DNA from: Flavobacterium sp. SUN046 | GTDB taxonomy: Bacteria; Bacteroidota; Bacteroidia; Flavobacteriales; Flavobacteriaceae | Assembly (NCBI RefSeq): GCF_028867965.1 | Contig: NZ_JAPQNT010000002.1 | Span: forward strand, 248,001-312,000 | Direction of reading: 5' to 3' | Length of the DNA: 64,000 nt | Shown here: one piece after another, positions 29,984 to 37,531 of the stretch | Layout of the letters: each line of letters begins with the position of its first letter | Numbering within the stretch: the stretch's first letter is position 1 | Program-made: the position numbers and the translations under genes | Notes under the pieces: generated by a model | What the model was told of the DNA's origin: nothing | The model's database searches: none | The model's input: only the letters and a program-made list of their open reading frames with translations

Positions 29984-30505
29984 ATGAAAATATTAGGAAT
30001 CGGATCAAGAATCAAACATCCAGAACACGGATTAGGTGTTGTAACCAATGTAACTGCCAAACATTATTGGGTAACTTTTATCGAAAGCGGTTTAGAAACT
30101 ATTGATGTTGATGCTACATTTGAAGTAATCGAAGCTTTGGAAGACGAAGTTGATTCAGTAAGCTTTTATGAAGTTGAACGCACTTTGAAAAATGTTTTGC
30201 AACGTTGGTCAGATGTTTCGCAAGTAGTTCCAATTGCTGATAAATGGAAAGGTGGAAAATTGGTTATGGAACCAGGAACTCCAACATCCAACAAAGAAAT
30301 TCCAATTGATACATTTTTTCACAAAATTACAATGGTTCGTGATAGATTGCGTGTAATGGAGCAAAAAATAAACTCTAGTAATTTAGATGAAGTAGATAAA
30401 ATTGATTTACAACAATACATAACAAGATGTTATGGAAGTTTAACCACTTTTAATGTTTTGTTTAAAAGTACGAATGATTATTTTGTTGGCGAAAAAACGA
30501 AGTAA
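29984..30505 (+). CDS. Conserved hypothetical cytoplasmic protein with N-terminal beta-barrel-like segment
   Basis: 173 residues from the ATG at 29984 (MKILGIGSRIKHPEHGLGVVTNV). The first ~60 residues (GSRIKHPEHGLGVVTNVTAKHYWVTFIESGLETIDVD) resemble an SH3-like or CarD/UvrD-tail-like beta-barrel (compare the pattern G..V.H..HG.G.V). The rest is helical (VERTLKNVLQRWSDVSQ ... IDTFFHKITMVRDRLRVMEQKINSS). No signal peptide or membrane segment. It is divergent from uvrA and ends in its own terminator. I do not recognise a characterised homologue, and the nucleic-acid link is only a pattern likeness. Confidence 0.75.
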   Translation: MKILGIGSRIKHPEHGLGVVTNVTAKHYWVTFIESGLETIDVDATFEVIEALEDEVDSVSFYEVERTLKNVLQRWSDVSQVVPIADKWKGGKLVMEPGTPTSNKEIPIDTFFHKITMVRDRLRVMEQKINSSNLDEVDKIDLQQYITRCYGSLTTFNVLFKSTNDYFVGEKTK

Positions 30506-30540
30506 AAATTAGCCCTTACAACTGAAAGGGCTAATTTTTA
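30506..30540. terminator. Bidirectional terminator
   Basis: Hairpin AAATTAGCCCTT - acaactg - AAAGGGCTAATTTTT directly after the stop at 30505 and next to the stop of the convergent TPR gene at 30541. Confidence 0.9.
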
Positions 30541-31533
30541 TTAATAACCATTAATATGATATTTTTTTAAGGTTGCATCAAATTGTGATTCTTTTCCTTG
30601 TTTTTTCATTTCTTTAAATACAATTTGTATTAAAGTTTCAGCATCAGTTCTGTAAGGAGATTTTTGCGCCACATAAAGGTTATATGCCTGACATAAATAA
30701 TCTAATGCTTTTTCATATTCAAATAAATATTGAGTATAAATGTTTCCAATTCCATAATATACTTCAGGATTTTGATCGTCTAATTTGGCTAATTTTTCAT
30801 AAGCTTTGACTGCTTTTTTGTATTCCTTTTTATATAAATAGACTACGGCTATATTTTGTAAAGGCATTTTACCGTTAGGATCTATTTTTAAAGATTGTTC
30901 ATAAGCATCAATAGCTTCTTCAAACTTATTTAATCTTCTGTAACAAATACCAATATTATCATATGCAAAGGCAAAATCTTTATCAAAAACGAGTGCTTTT
31001 TTATAGTATTCAATAGCTTTTTCAAAATTTTCGTTTTTAGATTCATCTAAACCTAAATAATAATATTTAAGGGATTCACTATTTCTTGAAATTGATTTCT
31101 CACCAATGTTATCATTTGCTGCAATTTTAGCCTTTACTGCCTTACAATTTGTCAATAAGTAGCGTTCCATTTCATAATAATACTTTTTGTACTCATTTGA
31201 ATTTTGATTGATATTAATTGAAATATTTATTTCTTTCTTTCCATCGTCTCCAGCGGTGGCTGTTTTTTCTAAATCTTTTATTGATGAAAGTTTGTCTCCC
31301 ATTTGATATGCACCAACATGTTTGTCGATGCAATTGTGTATTTCAGATGAAATGCTGTCTTTAGATTTAGAAAAAGAATTTATTGAATCAATACATTTAC
31401 AAGCACTTTCAGACAATTCTGCAAGTAGCTTTTTCTTATCGATTTTGATTTCTTCTGATTTATCTGGGTTTTCTTGAGCAAAATTAAAACCTATAGACAT
31501 TGTACAGAATAAGAAGGCAAAAATATTTTTCAT
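30541..31533 (-). CDS. Secreted tetratricopeptide repeat protein
   Basis: 330 residues with a signal peptide (MKNIFAFLFCTMSIGFNFAQ). An N-terminal region of ~130 residues has two Cys (ACKCID, HNCID) and a basic/polar helix. Four TPRs follow at about residues 155-290 (LKYYYLGLDESKNENFEKAIEYYKKAL, AYDNIGICYRRLNKFEEAIDAYEQSL, PLQNIAVVYLYKKEYKKAVKAYEKL, VYYGIGNIYTQYLFEYEKALDYLCQAY). TPRs serve as protein-binding scaffolds, here in the periplasm. It lies 51 bp upstream (minus-strand 5' to 3': downstream) of no partner gene with an evident link; the ClC gene precedes it. Role unknown. Confidence 0.85.
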   Translation of the reverse strand: MKNIFAFLFCTMSIGFNFAQENPDKSEEIKIDKKKLLAELSESACKCIDSINSFSKSKDSISSEIHNCIDKHVGAYQMGDKLSSIKDLEKTATAGDDGKKEINISININQNSNEYKKYYYEMERYLLTNCKAVKAKIAANDNIGEKSISRNSESLKYYYLGLDESKNENFEKAIEYYKKALVFDKDFAFAYDNIGICYRRLNKFEEAIDAYEQSLKIDPNGKMPLQNIAVVYLYKKEYKKAVKAYEKLAKLDDQNPEVYYGIGNIYTQYLFEYEKALDYLCQAYNLYVAQKSPYRTDAETLIQIVFKEMKKQGKESQFDATLKKYHINGY

Positions 31534-31584
31534 TTTAACTAATTTAGTTTTTAAAAATAGTTAATTTATTTGAAAATCAGTATA

Positions 31585-33405
31585 TTATTCAATAATCATT
31601 TCTTTTAACTTTTCGCGATAGGCTTCTAGCACATCCAGTTTTGCAATTAACCCAAAAAATTTACCATTTTTAAGAACTGCAAGAATCATTTGATTAGAAG
31701 TTTCAAATTTTTCCATGATGGTTTCCATTCCGTCGTCGTGCAGAATGATTTCTTTTGGTTGTAAAAGAATTTCTTTTATTTCGGTGAATTTTATTCGATA
31801 CGGATTGAAAACAATAGAGCGAATGTCTTCAAAATCAACAATTCCAATTAGTTTATTTTTTTCATCCAAAACTGGAATGATTTGTTGATGGCAATTGGAT
31901 AAATGCTCAATTAAATTATCCAATGATTTTTCTAAAGAAATGGTTTTAACATCGGTAGCAACTAATTTTAGAAAATCAATACTTTGCAAAATATTTTTGT
32001 CTTTATCACTTGTAAATACGTCTCCAGTATCTGCCAACGCTTTAACATCCATCGAATGATTTTCAAATTGTTTAGAAACGGCATAACTTATTGAAGATAC
32101 AATCATTAGCGGAACCATCAAATCGTAACCGCCTGTAATTTCGCCAATCAAAAATATCGCTGTTAATGGTGCGTGAAACAATCCAGAAAGAATTCCAGCC
32201 ATTCCAACTAAAGTAAAATTTGCAATTGGTAAAGTATTCGATAATCCCAAAAGATGAACTGCTTTAGCCACAAAAAAACCCAAATAAGAACCTACAAATA
32301 ACGAAGGAGCAAAGTTGCCACCATTACCTCCAGAACCTAAAGTTAAACCAGTTGCAAATGGTTTTAAGAAAACGATAATTCCAACAAATGCTAATAAAAT
32401 CCATGGTTTACTTTTAAAATTTTCTAATAATGTATTGTCTAATAAAACTTCAGGATGCGATGTTGAAAGTGTTTTAATACTCTCATAACCTTCTCCAAAA
32501 AGCGTTGGAAAAAAGAAAATCATAACTGCTAAAATACTTGCTCCAAACAACGCTTTACGGTAACTATTGTTTTTAAATTTACTGAAATAATGTTCCACAC
32601 GTCTGAAATTTCTAGCGTGAAAAACAGAAACAAATCCTGCTAGAATTCCCAATATTATGTAATAGGGCGTATTGTGAAAATTAAAACTTTGTTCTTGATT
32701 AAAACTCAAAAGTACATCTTGACTCAGTACAATTTTAGAAACCAAAGCACCAGTTGCAGCCGAAATAATTATTGGAATAAAAGCCGAAATAGTAATATCA
32801 GTTAAAACCACTTCAATCGCAAATAAAACTCCAGCAATTGGCGCATTAAAAGCAGCACCAATTCCAGCGGCAACACCACAAGCCAAAAGTAATATTCTAT
32901 CTTTTTGAGTCAGTTTATATTTTTGAGCAAAATTGGAACCAAATGCTGCACCAGTAATCACAATCGGACTTTCTAATCCAGCCGAACCACCCAATCCAAC
33001 CGTTAATGAGCTGGTAATTATTTGAGCATACATTTGTTTTTTTGGCAGAATTCCGCCTTTTTTGGCAACAGCATAAAGAATTTTGGCACTTCCTTTTTCT
33101 AGGTTTCCATTTAGAAAATTCCGAATTACAAATACTGTTAGCAAAATTCCAATTACTGGTAAAATACTATTTATGTAAGGAAGTTTTAAATAAACGTTGA
33201 TGTAAGTTGCAAATTTGAAAACATTGTGAGCAAAACTCTTTAGAATAATTACAGCAAATGCACAAGATATTGCTACAATAACACTCGATAAATAAATGAA
33301 ATTTCGTTCCGACAAAAGTGTTTTTGCCAAAAATAAAACTGCTTCTAATTTTCGAGCAATTTTTCTGAAAAATAAAAATAAAGTTGCAATTGGTCTATTC
33401 GACAT
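31585..33405 (-). CDS. ClC family chloride channel/transporter with CBS pair
   Basis: 606 residues. About 18 hydrophobic helices carry ClC filter motifs: GLGGSAGLESPIV (the G-E-x-P gating-Glu region, written GLESP rather than GREGP), GVAAGIGAAFNAPIAGVLFAIE and GSGGNGGNFAPSLFVG. Two cytoplasmic CBS domains follow (about 470-600; HQQIIPVLDEKNKLIGIVDFEDIR and SNQMILAVLKNGKFFGLIAKLDVLEAY), which in other ClC proteins bind nucleotides. The Glu that acts as external gate is retained, so either proton-coupled antiport or channel function is possible. A -7 promoter box lies just upstream (33426-33433). Confidence 0.93.
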   Translation of the reverse strand: MSNRPIATLFLFFRKIARKLEAVLFLAKTLLSERNFIYLSSVIVAISCAFAVIILKSFAHNVFKFATYINVYLKLPYINSILPVIGILLTVFVIRNFLNGNLEKGSAKILYAVAKKGGILPKKQMYAQIITSSLTVGLGGSAGLESPIVITGAAFGSNFAQKYKLTQKDRILLLACGVAAGIGAAFNAPIAGVLFAIEVVLTDITISAFIPIIISAATGALVSKIVLSQDVLLSFNQEQSFNFHNTPYYIILGILAGFVSVFHARNFRRVEHYFSKFKNNSYRKALFGASILAVMIFFFPTLFGEGYESIKTLSTSHPEVLLDNTLLENFKSKPWILLAFVGIIVFLKPFATGLTLGSGGNGGNFAPSLFVGSYLGFFVAKAVHLLGLSNTLPIANFTLVGMAGILSGLFHAPLTAIFLIGEITGGYDLMVPLMIVSSISYAVSKQFENHSMDVKALADTGDVFTSDKDKNILQSIDFLKLVATDVKTISLEKSLDNLIEHLSNCHQQIIPVLDEKNKLIGIVDFEDIRSIVFNPYRIKFTEIKEILLQPKEIILHDDGMETIMEKFETSNQMILAVLKNGKFFGLIAKLDVLEAYREKLKEMIIE

Positions 33406-33425
33406 TGTTTTTTCTAATAGGAATA

Positions 33426-33433
33426 CAAAAGTA
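33426..33433 (-). promoter_or_regulatory. -7 promoter box of the ClC gene
   Basis: Minus-strand TACTTTTG, 21 bp before the ATG at 33405; the same octamer precedes uvrA. No -33 element is evident. Confidence 0.4.
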
Positions 33434-33458
33434 GCATTTTATAATAGTAGAACTAAAA

Positions 33459-33491
33459 AAAATCCGATGAATTGATTATTTCATCGGATTT
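33459..33491 (-). terminator. Terminator after the secreted hypothetical gene 33499
   Basis: Inverted repeat AAATCCGATGA ... TCATCGGATTT with a 10-11 base loop; on the minus strand it is followed by a run of T. It separates the SIMPL operon from the ClC gene. Confidence 0.85.
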
Positions 33492-33498
33492 AGTTATG

Positions 33499-33984
33499 CT
33501 AATTATTTATTTCTTCGCAGTTTCTTTGGTATAAAATTACTTCAATTGGTTTATAAATCCTCTGTTCTCCAAATCCAATCGTGTTGTATTCACTCGAATC
33601 ATAATTTTCACATAATGGATATTTATCATTTTCGGTGAGTTTGATTTCAGTCGTACCATAAGTAGTGTATTCATTATTAGTATATGCACAAACACTTTCT
33701 ATTTTTAAATACCAATTTTCAATATCAAACGCATTACCAATGATAATGCTGTATTCATCTGCTAAAAACGGAAAATTATAAGACTGACTTGGAAAATCTT
33801 CTAGAATTTTTACAATTTTATTTTTCTTCTTTTTAACTAAAGATAATTTCAAATTTGGAATTGTGTTTTGATTTTCTCTTGTGTGAATTTTTATAACAAT
33901 AATTGAAGTTCCGTCGTAAGGGCAATGTTGTGCATTAATTAAATTGGATATTAAAATAATTAAACAAATTAATTGTTTTTTCAT
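33499..33984 (-). CDS. Secreted hypothetical protein
   Basis: 161 residues with a signal peptide (MKKQLICLIILISNLINAQ). The body (TSIIVIKIHTRENQNTIPNLKLSLVKKKKNKIVKILED) reads as a beta-sandwich of carboxypeptidase-regulatory type, and there are several Cys (HCPYDG, ESVCAY, PLCENYD, QRNCEE). It starts 4 bp after the SIMPL gene stop, so the two are one operon. No known function. Confidence 0.75.
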   Translation of the reverse strand: MKKQLICLIILISNLINAQHCPYDGTSIIVIKIHTRENQNTIPNLKLSLVKKKKNKIVKILEDFPSQSYNFPFLADEYSIIIGNAFDIENWYLKIESVCAYTNNEYTTYGTTEIKLTENDKYPLCENYDSSEYNTIGFGEQRIYKPIEVILYQRNCEEINN

Positions 33985-33988
33985 CTTT

Positions 33989-34996
33989 TTATAAATTTAA
34001 AAGTTTAATATCGCCACCAGCCGTGATAATGTAGTAACGATTGTTTCTTATAATTGTGTTTTTTGGCAACTGATCTTCACGCAATTTTATTCTAATAGTT
34101 ATGTCATAAAAAGCTTGAATAGTTGGCTCTGTAATATCAGGATTTACAACAAAATTATGATCTTTCACTAACGCTTGATTGTAATATTGAGTAGTGTTTT
34201 TCTTGATGTTGTGCACTTCACCTTTTGGATCAAAATTGGCATCGGCTTGCGAATATGCTTGATAACTTCTATAACTTTCCATCGGATAGGTTACATTAAA
34301 TCCTTCTTGTAAAATCTTTTCTTTTTTGTTCAAATCGGTATTCATAATCAACGAATAATTTGCCATTTGATCTTTAAAAACTTCCAAAGCTTTCTTTTGC
34401 ATTTGACTTCTAACTTGGTCAAAATTCGTGGTAACATAATCGACTTTTGCAATGTCGTAAATTTCATTTTTTCCACAAATAGAAAGAATTTTATCAAAAT
34501 CATTGTTGTTTCTAAATTTGATTAAAATGTTCTTTTTCAATTCAAATCCGGATGGTTTTTCATTATACGTTTTCGGATTAAAAATCTTTTTGTCAACTGC
34601 GTAATCATACGTTGGAACAAACGAAATCATGTCGGTTTCAATTTCAATTTCTTTATTGTAAACTGATAATTCCTTCATAACATTTCCAATTCGTTCATCA
34701 ATTAAATTGGTAGCTTCTTCGGCAGTTTTTCCCAATTGAAGCACTGCAAATGTTGCAATTTGAGACGTTGCTCGTTCGTTGTAAATTCCTTTAATGACAA
34801 TTACCATCTCATCTTGATTGCTCGAAGTGGTTTGAATGGTGTTTACTCTATTTACGGTATAAGCACCATTTCCGTAGCCAGAATTTCCGTAATCGGCGTT
34901 TCCTTTTTTCTGATATTCTGCATTTCCCATGTCTTGTGCATTAGCAAAATTTAATGCGATTGTAAGTGCGATTGTTGTAATAAAATGTGTCTTCAT
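33989..34996 (-). CDS. SIMPL (DUF541) domain periplasmic protein
   Basis: 335 residues with a signal peptide (MKTHFITTIALTIALNFANAQ), then a short Gly/Tyr/Asn-rich stretch (about 23-48) and a SIMPL/DUF541 domain (MVIVIKGIYNERATSQIATFAVLQLGKTAEEATNLIDERIGNVMKEL ... ALEVFKDQMANYSLIM). Studied SIMPL proteins are periplasmic oligomers of unclear role, sometimes tied to oxidative stress or signalling. First gene of a two-gene operon; a -7 box lies at 35057-35064. Confidence 0.75.
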   Translation of the reverse strand: MKTHFITTIALTIALNFANAQDMGNAEYQKKGNADYGNSGYGNGAYTVNRVNTIQTTSSNQDEMVIVIKGIYNERATSQIATFAVLQLGKTAEEATNLIDERIGNVMKELSVYNKEIEIETDMISFVPTYDYAVDKKIFNPKTYNEKPSGFELKKNILIKFRNNNDFDKILSICGKNEIYDIAKVDYVTTNFDQVRSQMQKKALEVFKDQMANYSLIMNTDLNKKEKILQEGFNVTYPMESYRSYQAYSQADANFDPKGEVHNIKKNTTQYYNQALVKDHNFVVNPDITEPTIQAFYDITIRIKLREDQLPKNTIIRNNRYYIITAGGDIKLLNL

Positions 34997-35056
34997 TTTT
35001 TTAAGTTTTTAAAATTAATGATGCAATGATACTTTCGAATTTTAAGTTGAGTTTAG

Positions 35057-35064
35057 CAAAACTA
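35057..35064 (-). promoter_or_regulatory. -7 promoter box of the SIMPL operon
   Basis: Minus-strand TAGTTTTG matches TAnnTTTG, 61 bp before the ATG at 34996. It lies in a divergent intergenic region that also holds several TTTACAG/CTGTAAA motifs. Confidence 0.4.
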
Positions 35065-35147
35065 CTTTCAACTAACTGTAAACTTTTTTAGTTACATTTA
35101 CAGCACTTTTACAGTAAGTTTACCATAGTATTTATGGATTACTGCTT

Positions 35148-35155
35148 TACATTTG
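35148..35155 (+). promoter_or_regulatory. -7 promoter box of the gene at 35171
   Basis: TACATTTG, 15 bp before the ATG at 35171. It covers the in-frame TTG at 35153 and so argues against that codon as the start. No -33 TTG is visible. Confidence 0.5.
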
Positions 35156-35170
35156 AACCGAATATTACGA

Positions 35171-36091
35171 ATGACAGAACTTGAAAAATTTCAGGAATTG
35201 AAACAAAAGGTGCTTTTGAAATATCAAGAGCAGTATCCTTATTTTCAAGGAAATTGGAAAAGTTTTTCCTCTCAGGATATTCAGAATTTGATTGGTTTAA
35301 TTGAAGTCAATTGCAAACAAACCATTAGCGAAAAATGGATTTACACACATTTAAAACCCGAAACCAATAGTAAAATTCCTCGAAAAGATATGCTGAATAT
35401 TCTATCGGAATTTGTTGGTTTTTCAGGTTGGGATGAGTTTACATTTGATGAAAAAATTATTAAAAAAAATGAAGTAATTCAATCAAAGAAATCTAAAATA
35501 TCTAAAAAATGGTTTTTATTATTATTGTTAATTCCATTGGTTTTATTGATTGTTTTTTTGAATAAAAAAGAAGATTCAAAGCCAAATACAATTCAACTAA
35601 ATAATCAATTTACAAATGAAAAAGTAAATTCAGATGAAGTTAAAGTTTATCAAGTAAAAGATTCCGTTAAAGAAGAATTAGAATTAAAAGAAGGCAAAGT
35701 TCAGGTTTCAAATAATGGTAATAAAAAAACTAAATTGGTCATTCAAAGTCCGTTTTATCATTCTAGAACTGTTGTTATTAATCAAAATTCAAATAAAGTA
35801 GCGCCAAAAATAGATTTAAAACCAGACGATTATGCTATGATGCTTAAAGCATTTATGTTATCGGATATTAAAGATTGGCAAACTCGAAAAGAGCAATTAA
35901 ATAAAATACTATCAGATAATTTGGAAGTAATTGTGATGTTGAAAGACGATTTGGGAGCCGAATATTTCAATAAAAGCGAGTTTTCACAAAAGTTGATTGT
36001 ACCAACAGCGTCGTTAAAAAAGATGAAGATTGTTGAAATTAAAAATGATGCTACTGATAAAATTCAGTTCATTAGAATTAAACAAGAATAA
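35171..36091 (+). CDS. Hypothetical single-pass membrane protein
   Basis: 306 residues from ATG 35171 (MTELEKFQELKQKVLLKYQEQYPYF). The N-terminal ~105 residues are a soluble cytoplasmic domain (FSSQDIQNLIGLIEVNCKQTISEKWIYTHLKPE ... PRKDMLNILSEFVGFSGWDEF). One membrane helix follows (WFLLLLLIPLVLLIVFLN), then a periplasmic part with beta-strands (TKLVIQSPFYHSRTVVINQN) and a helical tail. This topology resembles an anti-sigma or signalling protein, but no such domain is recognised. The next gene starts one base after its stop. Confidence 0.7.
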   Translation: MTELEKFQELKQKVLLKYQEQYPYFQGNWKSFSSQDIQNLIGLIEVNCKQTISEKWIYTHLKPETNSKIPRKDMLNILSEFVGFSGWDEFTFDEKIIKKNEVIQSKKSKISKKWFLLLLLIPLVLLIVFLNKKEDSKPNTIQLNNQFTNEKVNSDEVKVYQVKDSVKEELELKEGKVQVSNNGNKKTKLVIQSPFYHSRTVVINQNSNKVAPKIDLKPDDYAMMLKAFMLSDIKDWQTRKEQLNKILSDNLEVIVMLKDDLGAEYFNKSEFSQKLIVPTASLKKMKIVEIKNDATDKIQFIRIKQE

Positions 36092-36092
36092 A

Positions 36093-36656
36093 ATGAATAA
36101 GAAATTTTTATTTATCGTTATTTTTCTAGGAAGCTTTTTTGTCAATGCGCAAGATGCTGTAAAAGAAAGTGTTTCAGAAAAGAAATCAGCAACGGCTATG
36201 TCTTTAAATAAAAGATTCTCTGCCAAAGTTTTGAATGCTTATCAAGAGAATTCTAAAAGTAAAGTGGAAGATTTGTTTACCTATTTTCAAATGCTTACCG
36301 ACGCAAAATTGAATGATGATTTGAAAAAAGAAGTTGTCAAAAACATCAATTTGTTATTTCAAAATCCCAATACAATGGTGATTGATTTTACTTCGGATTC
36401 TTTTGATAAAATTACGTTACAACAATTTATTCAGAAGCTTTTAATTTCTGAACCCATTTTATTCTCAGTTTCAGATGAAAGCAGATTTGATTCTGTTGAA
36501 TATCAAAGTTGGAAAACAGGATATACTGTTTCAAGAACGAAATCAGGAGTAGTTTCGAAAACCAATATTATTCAAAAAGTATATTTTTACGAAACTCCAA
36601 AAATGTTTGGTGAAGAAAGTAAAGTGGTTTTTTCTACGTTTCTCGGTGAAATGTAA
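36093..36656 (+). CDS. Secreted hypothetical protein
   Basis: 187 residues from the ATG at 36093 (MNKKFLFIVIFLGSFFVNAQ, signal peptide); the longer frame from 36030 overlaps the previous gene. The mature part is helical then beta-rich (VVKNINLLFQNPNTMVIDFTSDSFDKITLQQFIQKLL). It is coupled to the upstream membrane protein with a one-base gap, so a joint periplasmic task is likely. Not recognised. Confidence 0.72.
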   Translation: MNKKFLFIVIFLGSFFVNAQDAVKESVSEKKSATAMSLNKRFSAKVLNAYQENSKSKVEDLFTYFQMLTDAKLNDDLKKEVVKNINLLFQNPNTMVIDFTSDSFDKITLQQFIQKLLISEPILFSVSDESRFDSVEYQSWKTGYTVSRTKSGVVSKTNIIQKVYFYETPKMFGEESKVVFSTFLGEM

Positions 36657-36672
36657 ATTTTTTGTCAGGTTT

Positions 36673-36757
36673 TGTCATTTCGACGAAGGAGAAATCTCAT
36701 AAAGTTTATTTATTTGATGTGATTTTCTAGTTTGATTTCTCCTTCGTCGAAATGACA
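36673..36757. repeat. Palindromic intergenic element with 24 bp perfect arms
   Basis: Arms 36673-36696 and 36734-36757 are exact reverse complements (TGTCATTTCGACGAAGGAG ... CTCCTTCGTCGAAATGACA core) around a 37 bp A/T-rich loop. It is placed between two convergent genes. It has no poly-U tail and is far longer than needed for a terminator, which suggests a dispersed palindromic repeat. Confidence 0.9.
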
Positions 36758-36763
36758 TATGAA

Positions 36764-37432
36764 TTATTTTATATTTCGCAATGCTTCACGCTGACTTAAT
36801 GGCTTTAAATCAGTCGAATTCACATAGTCCAAAACACCACTTGGATTAAAACGACTATAATCTCTCAAAGCCCAACCAATAGCTTTTTGAATAAAAAATT
36901 CTTTGGAATGTTTGTGTTTTTCACATTCAGATTTTAATAAATCGCAGTTGGTTTTTTCTTTATAACTCAATTGAAAAATAATAGCACTACGATTCAACCA
37001 CATGTTTTCTGAATTAGAAAAACGTTCAACAACGGAATAGGTTTCATTTGGAAATTGTTGCAAATAACCACCTAATAAGTATTTAGCAACCACATCTACA
37101 GAATCCCACCAAGAGTTTGTAATAATTAATTTTTCAATTAGTTGAATATCTTCTAAAATATAGTTTTTCTTGAATTCTTTGACCAATAAATCTATAGCGC
37201 ATTGCTGAAATTCTCGTTCGTTTTTATTGAATAATTCCCAAGCAATTGTTCTGAAATTTGCTTTTATTTCAGATTTATGATTTTCATTATTGGATTTGAA
37301 AATGATTCTTCGAGCTTCAGTTTTAATGCCTAAAAAAGAAAAATTATTTTTCATATAATTCTCCATCGGAATTGCATTTTCTCTATTGGAATTACCGCGT
37401 AAATTATTTTCTAAATCATTTATGAAGTTCAT
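36764..37432 (-). CDS. DNA alkylation repair protein (AlkD-like DNA glycosylase)
   Basis: 222 residues of HEAT-like helical repeats. The family pattern is clear: MKNNFSFLGIKTEARRIIFK at the N-terminus, the active-site region NSWWDSVDVVAKYLLGGYL (Trp and Asp of the AlkD site), and WLNRSAIIFQLSYKEKTN, FFIQKAIGWALRDYSRFNP. AlkD-type glycosylases remove N3- and N7-alkylpurines from DNA without base flipping. It is a single gene on the minus strand. Confidence 0.9.
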   Translation of the reverse strand: MNFINDLENNLRGNSNRENAIPMENYMKNNFSFLGIKTEARRIIFKSNNENHKSEIKANFRTIAWELFNKNEREFQQCAIDLLVKEFKKNYILEDIQLIEKLIITNSWWDSVDVVAKYLLGGYLQQFPNETYSVVERFSNSENMWLNRSAIIFQLSYKEKTNCDLLKSECEKHKHSKEFFIQKAIGWALRDYSRFNPSGVLDYVNSTDLKPLSQREALRNIK

Positions 37433-37465
37433 TTTTTTAATTTTCTATTACTACTTTGATTTTTT

Positions 37466-37521
37466 TAGCCACAGATTCGCAGATTTTCTAAAATCTTTTT
37501 TAATCAGTGAATCTGTGGCTA
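37466..37521. repeat. Palindromic intergenic element (GCCACAGATTC type)
   Basis: Left arm 37466-37486 (TAGCCACAGATTCGCAGATT) and right arm 37502-37521 (AATCAGTGAATCTGTGGCTA) pair with two mismatches. It lies between the AlkD-like and gamma-glutamyltransferase genes. It is closely related in sequence to the element at 41387. Confidence 0.85.
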
Positions 37522-37531
37522 TTATTTATGT

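Noticed and set aside
36673..36757. Insertion sequence ends
   Set aside because: Only 37 bp lie between the arms and no transposase gene is present, so it is at most a non-autonomous element.
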